Source: Streptomyces sp. AC1-42W (GTDB lineage Bacteria > Actinomycetota > Actinomycetes > Streptomycetales > Streptomycetaceae). Taken from it: a DNA stretch of 64,000 bases. The stretch lies in contig NZ_QKWY01000002.1 of NCBI RefSeq assembly GCF_003248355.1, forward strand, positions 496,001 through 560,000, written 5' to 3'. Below, piece after piece: positions 16,888 to 26,439 of this stretch (positions within the stretch are counted from its first letter, which is position 1; each line of letters opens with the position of its first letter). Below the pieces are notes generated by a model. It saw only the letters and a list, made by a program, of their open reading frames with translations, searched no databases and was not told where the DNA came from. Both the position numbers and the translations under genes were made by a program.

Positions 16888-17058
16888 ATGAGCACCGTGA
16901 CTCTTGACCCGCGAAGGACCGGCGCCACCCAGGCCCCCGGTCACCCCCACAACCGCGCCTACGGCGCCCTGCGCGCCGTGAAGGCGTTCGCGCAGGCCGC
17001 GTTCGGCGTCGTCGTCCTCGGCGAGTACGCGGAGGAGGCGGGGGTACGGCGCCGCTGA
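16888..17058 (+). CDS. Small conserved hypothetical protein (56 aa)
   Basis: The ATG at 16888 follows CGGAG. The peptide begins MSTVTLDPRRTGATQ and ends GEYAEEAGVRRR. The middle (ALRAVKAFAQAAFGVVVLGEY) can form an amphipathic or short membrane helix. I recognise the pattern as a small protein seen widely in Streptomyces, with no assigned function. It converges on the XPB-like helicase gene, which ends 38 bp downstream. Confidence 0.65.
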   Translation: MSTVTLDPRRTGATQAPGHPHNRAYGALRAVKAFAQAAFGVVVLGEYAEEAGVRRR

Positions 17059-17095
17059 CCGCGCCCGCCGCCCCCGCCCGCCCGGCTTTTCCGCC

Positions 17096-18739
17096 TCAGC
17101 TGTCCGACAGCAGCTCGTCCGCGTCCACGATCCGGTACGCGTACCCCTGCTCCGCCAGGAACCGCTGGCGGTGCGCCGCGAAGTCCTGGTCGATCGTGTC
17201 GCGCGCGACGACCGAGTAGAACCGCGCCTCGTGCCCGTCCGCCTTCGGCCGCAGCACCCGGCCCAGGCGCTGCGCCTCCTCCTGGCGCGAACCGAACGTC
17301 CCCGACACCTGGATGGCGACCGTCGCCTCCGGCAGGTCGATGGAGAAGTTCGCCACCTTCGACACCACCAGTACGTTCAGCTCGCCGCGCCGGAACGCGT
17401 CGAACAGCTTCTCGCGCTGCGCGTTGCTCGTCTCGCCCTTGATCACCGGGGCGTCCAGATGCGCGCCCAGCTCGTCCAGCTGGTCGATGTACTGCCCGAT
17501 GACCAGCGTCTGCTCGCCCTTGTGCCGGCGCACCAGCGCCTCGGTGACCTTCCGCTTCGTCGCGGTCGTCGCGCAGAACCGGTACTTCTCCTCGGCCTCG
17601 GCCGTCGCGTACGCCAGCCGCTCCGAGTCCGTGAGGTTGACCCGTACCTCCACGCAGTCCGCCGGGGCGATGTAGCCCTGCGCCTCGATCTCCTTCCACG
17701 GCGCGTCGAACCGCTTGGGGCCGATGAGCGAGAAGACGTCCGACTCGCGGCCGTCCTCGCGGACCAGCGTCGCGGTCAGCCCGAGGCGGCGGCGGGCCTG
17801 GAGGTCGGCGGTGAACTTGAAGACGGGCGCGGGGAGCAGATGCACCTCGTCGTAGACGACCAGGCCCCAGTCGCGGGAGTCGAACAGCTCCAGATGCGGG
17901 TAGACGCCCTTCCGGCGCGTCGTCAGCACCTGGTACGTGGCGATCGTGACCGGGCGGATCTCCTTCTTCGTCCCGCTGTACTCGCCGATCTCGTCCTCGG
18001 TCAGCGAGGTCCGCTTCACCAGCTCGTGCTTCCACTGGCGGGCGGAGACGGTGTTCGTCACGAGGATCAGCGTCGTCGCCTTGGCCTGCGCCATCGCGCC
18101 CGCCCCGACGAGGGTCTTGCCCGCGCCGCAGGGCAGCACGACGACCCCGGACCCGCCGTGCCAGAACCCGTCCACGGCCTGCTGCTGGTACGGGCGCAGC
18201 GCCCAGCCGTCCTCGTTCAGCTCGATCGGGTGCGCCTCGCCGTCCACGTACCCCGCGAGGTCCTCGGCGGGCCAGCCGAGCTTGAGCAGCGTCTGCTTGA
18301 CCTGGCCGCGCTCGGAGGGGTGCACGGCGACGGTGTCCGGGTCGATCCGGGCGCCCACCAGGGGCTGGACCTTCTTGGACCGGAGGATCTCCTCCAGGAC
18401 CGGCCGGTCCGTCGTGGTGAGGACGAGCCCGTGCACGGGGTGCTTGGAGAGGGTGAGGCGGCCGTAGCGGTCCATCGTCTCGGCGATGTCGACGAGCAGC
18501 GCGTGCGGTACGGGGTAGCGGGAGTACGTCACGAGCGCGTCCACGACCTGCTCGGCGTCGTGCCCGGCGGCGCGGGCGTTCCACAGCCCGAGCGGGGTGA
18601 GCCGGTAGGTGTGGATGTGCTCGGGCGCCCGCTCCAGCTCCGCGAACGGGGCGATGGCACGGCGGCAGGCGTCGGCCTGCTCGTGGTCGACTTCGAGGAG
18701 GAGCGTTTTGTCGCTCTGGACGATGAGGGGTCCGCTCAC
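17096..18739 (-). CDS. XPB/Ssl2-like DNA repair helicase
   Basis: A 547-residue superfamily 2 helicase. The N-terminal XPB/Ssl2 domain (LLLEVDHEQADACRRAIAPFAELERAPEHIHTYRLTPLGLWNA) is followed by Walker A VLPCGAGKTLVGAGAM, the DEVH box (VYDEVHLLPAP), the GLTATLVREDG motif III, and helicase C-terminal motifs ending QRLGRVLRPK. Bacterial XPB unwinds DNA 3' to 5' with presumed roles in repair. The GTG at 18739 was chosen because conserved sequence starts VSGPLIVQSDKTL; the frame is open 15 codons further. A PH-like membrane protein and a helicase-associated protein, also with XPB-like features, lie upstream on the same strand. Confidence 0.93.
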   Translation of the reverse strand: MSGPLIVQSDKTLLLEVDHEQADACRRAIAPFAELERAPEHIHTYRLTPLGLWNARAAGHDAEQVVDALVTYSRYPVPHALLVDIAETMDRYGRLTLSKHPVHGLVLTTTDRPVLEEILRSKKVQPLVGARIDPDTVAVHPSERGQVKQTLLKLGWPAEDLAGYVDGEAHPIELNEDGWALRPYQQQAVDGFWHGGSGVVVLPCGAGKTLVGAGAMAQAKATTLILVTNTVSARQWKHELVKRTSLTEDEIGEYSGTKKEIRPVTIATYQVLTTRRKGVYPHLELFDSRDWGLVVYDEVHLLPAPVFKFTADLQARRRLGLTATLVREDGRESDVFSLIGPKRFDAPWKEIEAQGYIAPADCVEVRVNLTDSERLAYATAEAEEKYRFCATTATKRKVTEALVRRHKGEQTLVIGQYIDQLDELGAHLDAPVIKGETSNAQREKLFDAFRRGELNVLVVSKVANFSIDLPEATVAIQVSGTFGSRQEEAQRLGRVLRPKADGHEARFYSVVARDTIDQDFAAHRQRFLAEQGYAYRIVDADELLSDS

Positions 18740-18820
18740 GCGCGTTGGCCTTTCGGCTCGGGGGAAACCTCCAGTGTGCCGCATGGGCGGGCGGTGTGTC
18801 GTGGGGCCGGGTGCCCGGAC

Positions 18821-19354
18821 TCAGGCGGCCGGCGGGCGGTGGCCCCGGCCGCGCGGCAGGCGGCCCTCGTGCACCGCCGCGTGCACCGTGCGCGCGAGCC
18901 CGATGGCGTCCTGCGTGAACGTGTCCACCCGGATCGCCCGCCCCTCGCGGAGCCGGAACACGCAGGTGAAGCCCATGCCGCGCGCCTCGGCCAGCGGCCG
19001 GCCGTCCTCGCCGCGCGCCTCGACGGACGCGATGTCCTCCCACGGGACGAGGGTCGCGGTGCCCGCGATCCGGTGGGTGAGCCCCCGCTCGTGGACGTCG
19101 AAGCTCTGTTCCCGGGTACGGAACCCCTGGATGAACCGCCAGACGGCGAGCCCGAGTCCGATGAGCCCGACCCCGAGGAGCAGTCCGGCCAGTTCCGGGG
19201 CGCCGTCCGTGGAGCCGACGGTGGCGAGCGTGACCGGTATCCCGAAGGCCAGTCCGACCGCCCCGACGACGGTCAGTAGGACCGGCCTGCGGATGGGGGG
19301 TGGGGAAGGAGCGGGTCTGGGTGCGTGCGGCTGCAAGGCGGAGGATTGAGGCAT
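18821..19354 (-). CDS. Conserved membrane protein with a PH-like domain
   Basis: A 177-residue protein. Two hydrophobic segments (PVLLTVVGAVGLAFGIPVTLATV and LAGLLLGVGLIGLGLAVWRFIQ) form a hairpin anchor. The cytoplasmic C-terminal part begins VHERGLTHRIAGTATLVPWEDIASVEARG, the strand pattern of bacterial PH-like domains, and ends with a helix (DAIGLARTVHAAVHEGRL). The start at ATG 19354 excludes an upstream extension that lacks a ribosome-binding site. Function unknown. Not obviously co-transcribed with the helicases. Confidence 0.7.
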   Translation of the reverse strand: MPQSSALQPHAPRPAPSPPPIRRPVLLTVVGAVGLAFGIPVTLATVGSTDGAPELAGLLLGVGLIGLGLAVWRFIQGFRTREQSFDVHERGLTHRIAGTATLVPWEDIASVEARGEDGRPLAEARGMGFTCVFRLREGRAIRVDTFTQDAIGLARTVHAAVHEGRLPRGRGHRPPAA

Positions 19355-19627
19355 GGCGGAGCCATGGTGATTGACGACAACGCCGCAGACGTGCGTGCCC
19401 GGGCCCGCGACGCCGCCCCCCATCCGCAGGCCGGTCCAAGGCGGCCTGGGTCAGCCGCCGGCCGCCGTCGGTGCGGTGTTCGCGGACGAAGCCGCCGAGT
19501 TGCCGGGCGGCGTCGGTGCGTCGCATGTGGATTCCCCCGTAGTCGCGGACACGCCGAAGTGTGCCCGTGCGGGGTGCGGGGCGAAACAGTTCCGGCGCGA
19601 GCTTCTGCCCGGCTCCGGCGGGCGGCC

Positions 19628-22072
19628 CTACTCCGCGAGTTCGGCCACGCCCGTGATCCGGTGCAGCGGGTACGTGCGCAGCTCGTCCGCCGTGTGGTCG
19701 TACGCCGTGACGAAGCCGCCCTCCACGCGGACCGGGGCGATCACCCGCTGGCTGGCCGCGCCCTCCGCGTTGACGTAGCCGATCCACACCGCGGACCCCG
19801 TCATCGCGGCGGCCTGCACGGTGACCAGGGTCTCCGCAGGGGTGGTGCGCGGCAGCGCGCCCGGCGGCGCCCCGGGGGCGTCGGACTCCTTCCGGACGTG
19901 GGCGACCGTGGCGGCCGTGTCACCGGCCCGGATCGCCCGGACCGCCGCACCGAGCAGGGTGGCGTCCGGCACGGGCGGCCCCTCGGGCACGGGCGCGGGC
20001 GCCGACCGGGGCGGGGTGCGGCGCGCACCGGCGCGGGTGATCAGGACGTCCCCGTCGGCGGACTCCGCGGCGGGCGCGTACCCCATCTCGCGCAGCCCGT
20101 CGAGGAGCGACGCGGGGTCGGCCGCGGCCGCCAGCACGGTCGGCGCGATCCGCCGCAACCGCAGCGCGGCGGCCCGCTTGTCGGCCAGGATCTCGCCGAG
20201 CACCGTCTCGTCGTCGCAGCGCACGTACGAGGACGCGGCACCGATCCGCAGGCGGCCGTGGCGGCGGGCCACGTCGTCGATGAGATAGCTGAGCGGCTGC
20301 GGCACCGGCGTACGGCTGTGCGTGGCCAGGAAGGCGTGCAGGTCGCCTGCGGTCTTCCCGGCGTCCAGGGCGCGGCGGACCGAGCCGGGTGTGAAGCGGT
20401 ACACCGTGGCCCCGCCCTTGGACTCGACGTCCGCGAGGATGCCCAGCAGGTCGGCGAGCGGGCGCTCCAGCGGGCCCGGCGCCACGGCGGTCAGGTCGGC
20501 CTGGAGCAGTACGTGGTCCAGGGGCTCGGGCAGCAGCGGGGCGAGCAGGGCGGCGGCCTTCGCGGGCCCGGCGGTGAGCAGGGCGCGGGTGTGCGAGGCG
20601 AGGGCGCCGCGGCCGGTGATGCCGAGGACTTCCGCGTCGTTGAGCGTCCACAGGGCGATCCGGGACCGCAGGTCCATGCCGTCCCCGGCGGCGGCCCCGC
20701 GCAGCGGGCGTTCCCAGCGGAGCCGGGCGAGGACGGATTCCGGGTCGGGCGCGGTGCCGTCCGGCAGCGCGTCGAGGAGGGCCAGGACCCGCCCGCGCAC
20801 CTCGGGCGCGGCGGAGCGGTCCAGGTCGGGGCCGAGGGCGGACAGCGCCCGCCCCTTCGCGTCCTGGCCGCCGACCAGACCGGCCGTGCGGGTCGCGGCG
20901 AGCCAGGCGGTGGCGAGGGCGGTCCAGCGCTCCTGGGCGGGCAGGTCCAGCCATTCGTCGGACGCGGGCGTCGGCGCGTACCGCTCGTCCGCCTCGCCGT
21001 CCGAGGCCAAAAGGCCGGCGCCGTAAGCCAGTTCGGCCCAGAACGCGGCGAGGGGTTCGCCGACGTCCAGCGCGGCGGCGGTCCTGCGCAGCTCGCGGAC
21101 GCTGAGCCCGCCCGCGCGCAGGACGGGCGGCCCGCCGCCGTTCCACAGCTTCAGCAGCTCCTCGACGGTGGACACGGCGAGGAACGCCTGCCCGGCCGCC
21201 GCGCTGTCCACAGCCTGTGGATCGCGTTCGGCGACGGCGGTCACGGCCGGCGGCCGGGGCTCGGGCACCCGGTGGGCGCGCCCGGCCCGCAGATGCAGCG
21301 CGGCCTCGCGGGGCAGGACGACGGTCCGGGTCGACACCGGCAGCAGCAGCCCCCGGTCGCGCAGCCACCGCACCGGCGGCGTCGGGTTCGGCGTGACCTC
21401 CCCGTACGGCGGCCCCCACACCAGCCGGTCCAGCACCGCCAGGGCCTCCATGGGGGCGGTGTCCAGCAGCTCGCCCATCCGGGCGCGGTCGGTGAACAGC
21501 GAGGTCAGGGCGGTCACCGCGGACACCGGGTCGTGCGTGGCGGGCAGCCCGGCGGCGGCCAGGATCTCCTGGAGTCGGCCCGGCGACATGCCCGCGGTGG
21601 CCTCGGCGACGGTCGGGCCGAGGCCGGTGGGGGAGGGGTGCTGCGGGGACGGCGCCAGCAGCTCCCGCGCCGTACGGACCAGGCGCAGCCGGTCGTCGTC
21701 GCCCCACACCAGGGCCTGTTCGCGCAGGGTGCCGAGCGCGCCGGGCAGCGCGGCCGCGATGGCGGCGCCCGCGTCGTCGCGCTGCTCGCCGTCGTCCTGC
21801 CCGTCGCCGGTCAGCAGCCCGAGCAGCGTCCCGTACGGGGCGGGGTCGGGGGCCACCGCCAGCGCCTCGGCGGTCTGGAGCGCGAACCGGTCCAGATGCT
21901 CCACGGCCCGGACCACGGAGGCGCGGGTGGCCGCGCGGGTGGCGAGCTGGGTGATGTCGCCCGGCACGGGGGAGAGGAGATCGGGCCGCGCCCGCAGCAG
22001 CCCGGCCAGTGACTCGTCGTCCCGGGCGCGCAGCGCCTCGGCGAGCGTCCGCGGTGGTGTGGTCGTCCCCAT
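19628..22072 (-). CDS. Helicase-associated (XPB/Ssl2-type) DNA-binding protein
   Basis: An 814-residue protein of the actinobacterial helicase-C-terminal-domain family. It has no Walker A motif, so it is not itself an ATPase. The C-terminal third carries the XPB/Ssl2-like segment (RFTPGSVRRALDAGKTAGDLHAFLATHSRTPVPQPLSYLIDDVARRHG), and the last 70 residues (VWIGYVNAEGAASQRVIAPVRVEGGFVTAYD) form a WYL-like beta domain. It is encoded just upstream of the XPB-like helicase on the same strand and may act as a partner. Start is ATG 22072; GTG 22081 is possible. Confidence 0.8.
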   Translation of the reverse strand: MGTTTPPRTLAEALRARDDESLAGLLRARPDLLSPVPGDITQLATRAATRASVVRAVEHLDRFALQTAEALAVAPDPAPYGTLLGLLTGDGQDDGEQRDDAGAAIAAALPGALGTLREQALVWGDDDRLRLVRTARELLAPSPQHPSPTGLGPTVAEATAGMSPGRLQEILAAAGLPATHDPVSAVTALTSLFTDRARMGELLDTAPMEALAVLDRLVWGPPYGEVTPNPTPPVRWLRDRGLLLPVSTRTVVLPREAALHLRAGRAHRVPEPRPPAVTAVAERDPQAVDSAAAGQAFLAVSTVEELLKLWNGGGPPVLRAGGLSVRELRRTAAALDVGEPLAAFWAELAYGAGLLASDGEADERYAPTPASDEWLDLPAQERWTALATAWLAATRTAGLVGGQDAKGRALSALGPDLDRSAAPEVRGRVLALLDALPDGTAPDPESVLARLRWERPLRGAAAGDGMDLRSRIALWTLNDAEVLGITGRGALASHTRALLTAGPAKAAALLAPLLPEPLDHVLLQADLTAVAPGPLERPLADLLGILADVESKGGATVYRFTPGSVRRALDAGKTAGDLHAFLATHSRTPVPQPLSYLIDDVARRHGRLRIGAASSYVRCDDETVLGEILADKRAAALRLRRIAPTVLAAAADPASLLDGLREMGYAPAAESADGDVLITRAGARRTPPRSAPAPVPEGPPVPDATLLGAAVRAIRAGDTAATVAHVRKESDAPGAPPGALPRTTPAETLVTVQAAAMTGSAVWIGYVNAEGAASQRVIAPVRVEGGFVTAYDHTADELRTYPLHRITGVAELAE

Positions 22073-22157
22073 CCGCCCCACGGTAGTCGCTCCGGACAGC
22101 CCCGAGGGCGCTACCGTCGGTGCAGGCCGGCAGCGCGGAACCGAGGGGAAGCATCGG

Positions 22158-23231
22158 GTGGGGATCGAGAGCGAGCAGCTGGTCCACGACTATCTGAGCC
22201 GGGTCGGGGACCTCGCCCTGCAGCAACAGCTGTCGTCGGGCGACCGGATGAGGCTCGTGGCGGACCTCCGCGCCGAGATCGACCGGCAGCGCAGCGCCCA
22301 GGCGGCGCACACACCGGGCCAGGTACGGCGCATCATCGGCACGCTCGGCACGCCCGACGAACTGGTCGCGGAGGCGGCGCGCGCGGGCATACGGAACGCG
22401 CCGGAGGCGCCGGGGGGCGCGGGCGCCCCGGACATCCCCGCACCGCGCGCCGAGGGCGGCCCGCACCGGGCGGGCACGGACGAATGGGGCCCGGATGGCG
22501 GCGGGCCGGACTGGTGGCGTGTCGAACCGGGCTCGTTCGGTGAGACGGGCTCCTTCGGTGAGGCGGGGCCGTGGGGCGAGGCGGGCCCCTTCGGCGAGTC
22601 GGGGCCCGGAGCGTTCGGCGAGTTCGGTCCCGGTACGGAGGTGGGGGGCTTCCGGGGCGGCGTGGAGATCCCGGAGCTGCTGCGCCCGCCGAAGGAGGAG
22701 CCGGAGCCGGACGCGGACGAGGGGGACGAGGGGCCGGACGCGGACGAGGCCGGGGACGGGGACGGGGACGGGGACGGGGGCGCGGTCGCGGGAGGGGCTT
22801 CCCCGCAGAAGCCGCGCCGCCGTCTGCCGAAGCTCCGCCGCAGCCGCCCCGCGCCCGAGGCCGCGGCGGCTCCGGCGGCTCCGGCGGCCGCCCGCCGGGG
22901 CTTCGGCCACCCGGTGCTGCTGCTGGCGGCGGCGCTGCTCGTGGTGGGCGCGGTGATGGGCTCGCTGCTGGCCCTGGCGGGCGGCTGGCTGCTGGCGTAC
23001 AGCTCCCGCAAGCTGTCGCGCGCGGAGGCGAAGTGGGCGGCGCTGGGCCTGCCCGGCGTGGTCGGGGCGTCGGCCCTGGTCTGGCTGTGGGGCCGCATGG
23101 ACGGCCGCTGGGGCGACCCCATCGCGGAGAACGGAATGAAGGACGCCCTGGCCGACACCTGGCCGCTGACGGTACGCACGGCGGCGGTGGCCTCGGCGGT
23201 GTTCCTGCTCTGGCGTGCGCGGCGGAAGTAG
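22158..23231 (+). CDS. Membrane protein with N-terminal HAAS-like domain and low-complexity linker
   Basis: A 357-residue protein. The first 75 residues (LVHDYLSRVGDLALQQQLSSGDRMRLVADLRAEIDRQ) form a helical bundle like HAAS-type N-terminal domains. A linker of about 90 residues has five or six near repeats of the GSFGE type, followed by a GDGDGDG run coded by tandem GGGGAC repeats (22752-22775). The C-terminus has two to three membrane helices (VLLLAAALLVVGAVMGSLLALAGGWLL and AALGLPGVVGASALVWLWG). GTG start at 22158 with GAGGGGAAG upstream. It is divergent from the helicase-associated gene. Function unknown. Confidence 0.8.
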   Translation: MGIESEQLVHDYLSRVGDLALQQQLSSGDRMRLVADLRAEIDRQRSAQAAHTPGQVRRIIGTLGTPDELVAEAARAGIRNAPEAPGGAGAPDIPAPRAEGGPHRAGTDEWGPDGGGPDWWRVEPGSFGETGSFGEAGPWGEAGPFGESGPGAFGEFGPGTEVGGFRGGVEIPELLRPPKEEPEPDADEGDEGPDADEAGDGDGDGDGGAVAGGASPQKPRRRLPKLRRSRPAPEAAAAPAAPAAARRGFGHPVLLLAAALLVVGAVMGSLLALAGGWLLAYSSRKLSRAEAKWAALGLPGVVGASALVWLWGRMDGRWGDPIAENGMKDALADTWPLTVRTAAVASAVFLLWRARRK

Positions 23232-23291
23232 GAGGGCGGGGCCGGGGAACGGGGGGCCGGGAGCGGAGGGCCGGGGGCCGGGGGCGCCACA

Positions 23292-23951
23292 ATGGTGGGC
23301 ATGACCCCTCCCATAACCCCTTCTCCCACCACCCTTTCCCTGACGGTCGGCTTCGACCTGGACATGACCCTCATCGACTCCCGCCCCGGCATCAGGGCCG
23401 CGTTCCTGGTGCTCGCCGCCGAGACCGGAGCCACGATCGACGTCGACCTGGTGGTGAGCCGCCTGGGCCCGCCGCTGGAGCAGGAGATAGCGCACTGGTT
23501 CCCGGCCGACCGGGTGTCCGCGATCGCGGACCGGTACCGGGAGATCTACCCCTCGTACGCGATCACCCCGGCGCTCGCCATGCCGGGCGCGCGGGAGTCG
23601 GTAGAGGCGATCCGGGCGCTCGGGGGCCGCACGATGGTCGTCACCGCCAAGTACGAGCCGAACGCCAAGCTGCACCTCGCCCACCTCGGCATCGAGCCGG
23701 ACGTCGTCGTGGGCGATCTCTGGGCCGAGCAGAAGGCCCTGGCCCTGCGGGAGCACGGCGCGACGATCTACGTGGGCGACCACACCGGCGACGTACGCGG
23801 CGCCCGCGCCGCGAACGCCCTCTCGGTGGCCGTGGCCACGGGCCCGTGCGACGCCGGCGAACTCCGCGAGGCGGGCGCGGACACGGTCCTCGCCTCGCTG
23901 ACGGAGTTCCCGTCCTGGCTGGAGGCGTACACGGCGACGCAGGCCCGCTGA
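23292..23951 (+). CDS. HAD superfamily hydrolase (phosphoglycolate phosphatase-like)
   Basis: A 219-residue HAD-fold phosphatase. Motif I is FDLDMTLIDSRP with nucleophile and acid Asp residues; motif II is MVVTAKYEPNAKLHLAHLGI; motif III and IV follow as IYVGDHTGDVRGARAA with the acidic pair. Cap-type insertion suggests a sugar-phosphate or phosphoglycolate-like substrate. Two in-frame ATGs exist (23292 and 23301) without a decisive ribosome-binding site. Free-standing gene that converges on the DUF6177 gene. Confidence 0.88.
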   Translation: MVGMTPPITPSPTTLSLTVGFDLDMTLIDSRPGIRAAFLVLAAETGATIDVDLVVSRLGPPLEQEIAHWFPADRVSAIADRYREIYPSYAITPALAMPGARESVEAIRALGGRTMVVTAKYEPNAKLHLAHLGIEPDVVVGDLWAEQKALALREHGATIYVGDHTGDVRGARAANALSVAVATGPCDAGELREAGADTVLASLTEFPSWLEAYTATQAR

Positions 23952-23967
23952 AACCCCACCCCGCTCG

Positions 23968-25386
23968 CTACCGGACTTCACCCGGCGAATCGGCCGACGC
24001 GGCCATGTGCGCATGAATCCTCCGCAGCCCGTCCCAGCCGGACGGGTCGGTTCCGTCGCCGAGTGCGTAGTGGAGACCCGGTCGTGCGGCCGGGCCGAGG
24101 CGCACCGGCACGATGTCGGAGAGGGGAGCGCCGGTGAGGCCGAGATCGGTGACGGCTTCGGACCCCAGTGTGAAGGAGACGGGTGCGGCGGGCGGCTGGT
24201 GCCGGGCCGGGGTCGTCAGATCGGCCCGGGCGGACCGCAGCTGGGCGACCATGGTGGCGAGGCCGTACCCGGCGGACAGGGACGCCGCCAGTTCCTGGAG
24301 GAGACCCAGGGGTACGTCGCGCCCCGACGTGTAACCGAGCGCGAGAGTGAGACGCTCCTCGACGCCGGCGGAGGTGTGGGACACCCGCAGGGTGGCGACT
24401 GCGGGTTGGCCGGCCCCGCCCACCGCGACCACCCGGGTGGGCAGGGACAGCCGGGCGCGACCACGCGCGAGATCGGTCAACTGGCGCGGAGACCAAGGTA
24501 CGTTGACCGGCTCGGCACTGGCCCATCCGGCGGGCGGCTCGCCCGTGAGGATGCGCCAGACCAGCTCCGCCGCACCGCCGAGGACGAGGTGGTCGTGGGC
24601 TGGGTGGATGGTGCGGAGGGAAACGAGGAGCTGCCGTTCGTTCGCCGCTTCGACCACGTGCCGGAAGGCGCCGGAGATGACGGGCACGCCGTCGTGGTCG
24701 GTGACCGGGGCGAAGCGCCCGTCGTGCCAGTCGAGTACGACGCCGGAGAGCCCGTCGTAGTAGCCGCACTCCGGGTCCCGGACGATCCAGCGCGAGGGCA
24801 GCCCGTCGAGCAGGGTGTGGGCGGGGAACGTGAGCCGGGTGCCGGGCGGGGTGAGCAGCTGCAACTCCCTCCCCGTACGGGAGGCATTGCGGGCGACGTC
24901 GCTCAGCCAGGCGGTGGCCGCGACGACCGGACGGCCCTGGATCACCACGGCGGCCCGTTCGGTGAGCACGTCCACGCCCGGAGGCGCGGTGTCGGCCCGG
25001 GCCTCCGCGAGACCGCCCACCACGTCGGTGTGCCGGGCGTCGCGGGGCCAGACGGTCCCCCCGAGAACCGCTGCCAGCCGTCCCGCGACGGACCCCGCGA
25101 GCCGCCCGGCCTCTTCCGTCGCGCTGGTCGCCCGTGCCTCCGTCCACCACACGGGCGACTCGTCCCAGACGCCCTTGCCCAGCAACCATGCCACCTCCCC
25201 CGGCACTTGGAGGTACCGGGGCGCTTCCAGCGACACGAGCGTCTGCCCGGAATCCGTGCACAGCTCGGCTACGGAGCCGCCCCCGGCCTCGTTCACCCGC
25301 AGATCGGGCCCGCCGGCGTACAGCGCGGCCAGCAGGGTCTTGGTGTCGGGCATCCGGGGAGTGAGGGCGACGACGTCCTGGGTCAT
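23968..25386 (-). CDS. DUF6177 family protein, toxin-operon associated
   Basis: A 472-residue protein recognised by its pattern MTQDVVALTPRMPDTKTLLAALYAGGPDL and WWTEARATSATEEAGRLAGS as a DUF6177-type Streptomyces protein. No enzymatic motif is visible and it has no signal peptide. Such proteins sit in loci encoding WXG-like, type VII-secreted proteins, so it may help fold, recruit or neutralise a toxin. ATG 25386 follows CGGAGCAG. It is the last gene of a four-gene operon, 36 bp after the upstream stop. Confidence 0.75.
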   Translation of the reverse strand: MTQDVVALTPRMPDTKTLLAALYAGGPDLRVNEAGGGSVAELCTDSGQTLVSLEAPRYLQVPGEVAWLLGKGVWDESPVWWTEARATSATEEAGRLAGSVAGRLAAVLGGTVWPRDARHTDVVGGLAEARADTAPPGVDVLTERAAVVIQGRPVVAATAWLSDVARNASRTGRELQLLTPPGTRLTFPAHTLLDGLPSRWIVRDPECGYYDGLSGVVLDWHDGRFAPVTDHDGVPVISGAFRHVVEAANERQLLVSLRTIHPAHDHLVLGGAAELVWRILTGEPPAGWASAEPVNVPWSPRQLTDLARGRARLSLPTRVVAVGGAGQPAVATLRVSHTSAGVEERLTLALGYTSGRDVPLGLLQELAASLSAGYGLATMVAQLRSARADLTTPARHQPPAAPVSFTLGSEAVTDLGLTGAPLSDIVPVRLGPAARPGLHYALGDGTDPSGWDGLRRIHAHMAASADSPGEVR

Positions 25387-25422
25387 GCTGCTCCGTTTCG
25401 TAAGAAGGGAACGCACCGCGGG

Positions 25423-26439
25423 TCAGTCCCGGCCGGACAGCTCCTCCAGGGCGTCCAGGGACGGTGCTGTCGCGAAAGCCGCCGCGCTGACGACACCTGC
25501 CTGCGGCCCTGCCGGACGGCGGGCGAGTCGGTCCAGCGCGCGGAGTGGCCGAAGCCCTTCGCTGCAAGCTTCCCGCAGGCTCGACAACCAGACCGCCCCC
25601 GCGTCGAACGCCGCGTCACCGGCGGCGGTACGGGGCACGTACCCGGCGGCGGAGTCGTCGGTCGCCGCCCAGACGTACCCCAGTGTCACGCCGTCACGCC
25701 GGACCGTGGTGTACCTGACAGGTGCCTCGGTGACCTGCTCGTACTCCTCATCGCACCGGGGCAGCCGGGCGTCGAGCAGGCGGGTGCGGTCGAGCCGCTC
25801 GAACGTCCCCCAGGCGTCGTCGTAAGCGGGGCCCTCGATCCGTGGGTCCGCGAACCCGGTCTCGTTGGGTGTCGCGTACCGGTTCTCGTCACCCGGCATC
25901 GGCGGGGTACCCAGGAAGGTCGAGATGCCGTCGAGCGCGGCAGCGAGTCGGGGTGCGTTCAGAGCGTGTACGTCGGGCTGCTCCCTGCCGCGTGTGTCCA
26001 TCGTGAGCCAGGCATCGGAGAAGGTCTCGAGCGTGACGACGAGCAGGGTTCCACCCCACACCTCCACCTGAATGGCGAAGAGCTTCTCCGCGCGGTGGGA
26101 GCGTACCGGCTCCAGCCACGTGCCGGGGCAGTCGACGCGCAGGACGGCGACGAGGTCGCCCTCCAGCGCTTCCGTCTGCTCCAGCGCCCGAACCACCGGC
26201 GAATTCGGCGCCCACGGCGGCGTGCCGAGCCCCAGCCCGCTCAGTTCCACGTGGACGTCCCTCGGGTCGGTCTCGTCGGACACGCGCAGAGTGGCCGAAC
26301 CACCGAGAGTGGCGAGGTCCCGGTCTGCCAGTTGGTTCCACAATCCCGCCGCAGTGGGTGTGGCACTGCTGGGGCGAAATGCGGCACCGCTCGGGGAGAT
26401 TTCCCACACCCACTCGCCGACTGGAGTAGTGGTGATCAC
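25423..26439 (-). CDS. Hypothetical protein, candidate immunity or chaperone partner of the toxin
   Basis: A 338-residue soluble protein beginning ITTTPVGEWVWEISPSGAAFRPSSATPTAAGLWNQL. It has no recognised motif, signal or membrane segment. Its GTG start overlaps the toxin stop by 4 bases (GTGA), so the two are translationally coupled. A gene placed immediately after a polymorphic toxin is the usual position of an immunity gene, although 338 residues is long for one and DUF6177 follows. Function is inferred from position only. Confidence 0.65.
   Translation of the reverse strand: MITTTPVGEWVWEISPSGAAFRPSSATPTAAGLWNQLADRDLATLGGSATLRVSDETDPRDVHVELSGLGLGTPPWAPNSPVVRALEQTEALEGDLVAVLRVDCPGTWLEPVRSHRAEKLFAIQVEVWGGTLLVVTLETFSDAWLTMDTRGREQPDVHALNAPRLAAALDGISTFLGTPPMPGDENRYATPNETGFADPRIEGPAYDDAWGTFERLDRTRLLDARLPRCDEEYEQVTEAPVRYTTVRRDGVTLGYVWAATDDSAAGYVPRTAAGDAAFDAGAVWLSSLREACSEGLRPLRALDRLARRPAGPQAGVVSAAAFATAPSLDALEELSGRD

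Noticed and set aside
13454..17058. Long plus-strand frames across the helicase gene
   Set aside because: They are antisense shadows; only the last 56 codons (16888-17058) have a proper start and conserved pattern.
22752..22780. Tandem GGGGAC repeats as a possible regulatory repeat
   Set aside because: They lie in frame inside a gene and encode a Gly-Asp linker, so coding low complexity explains them.
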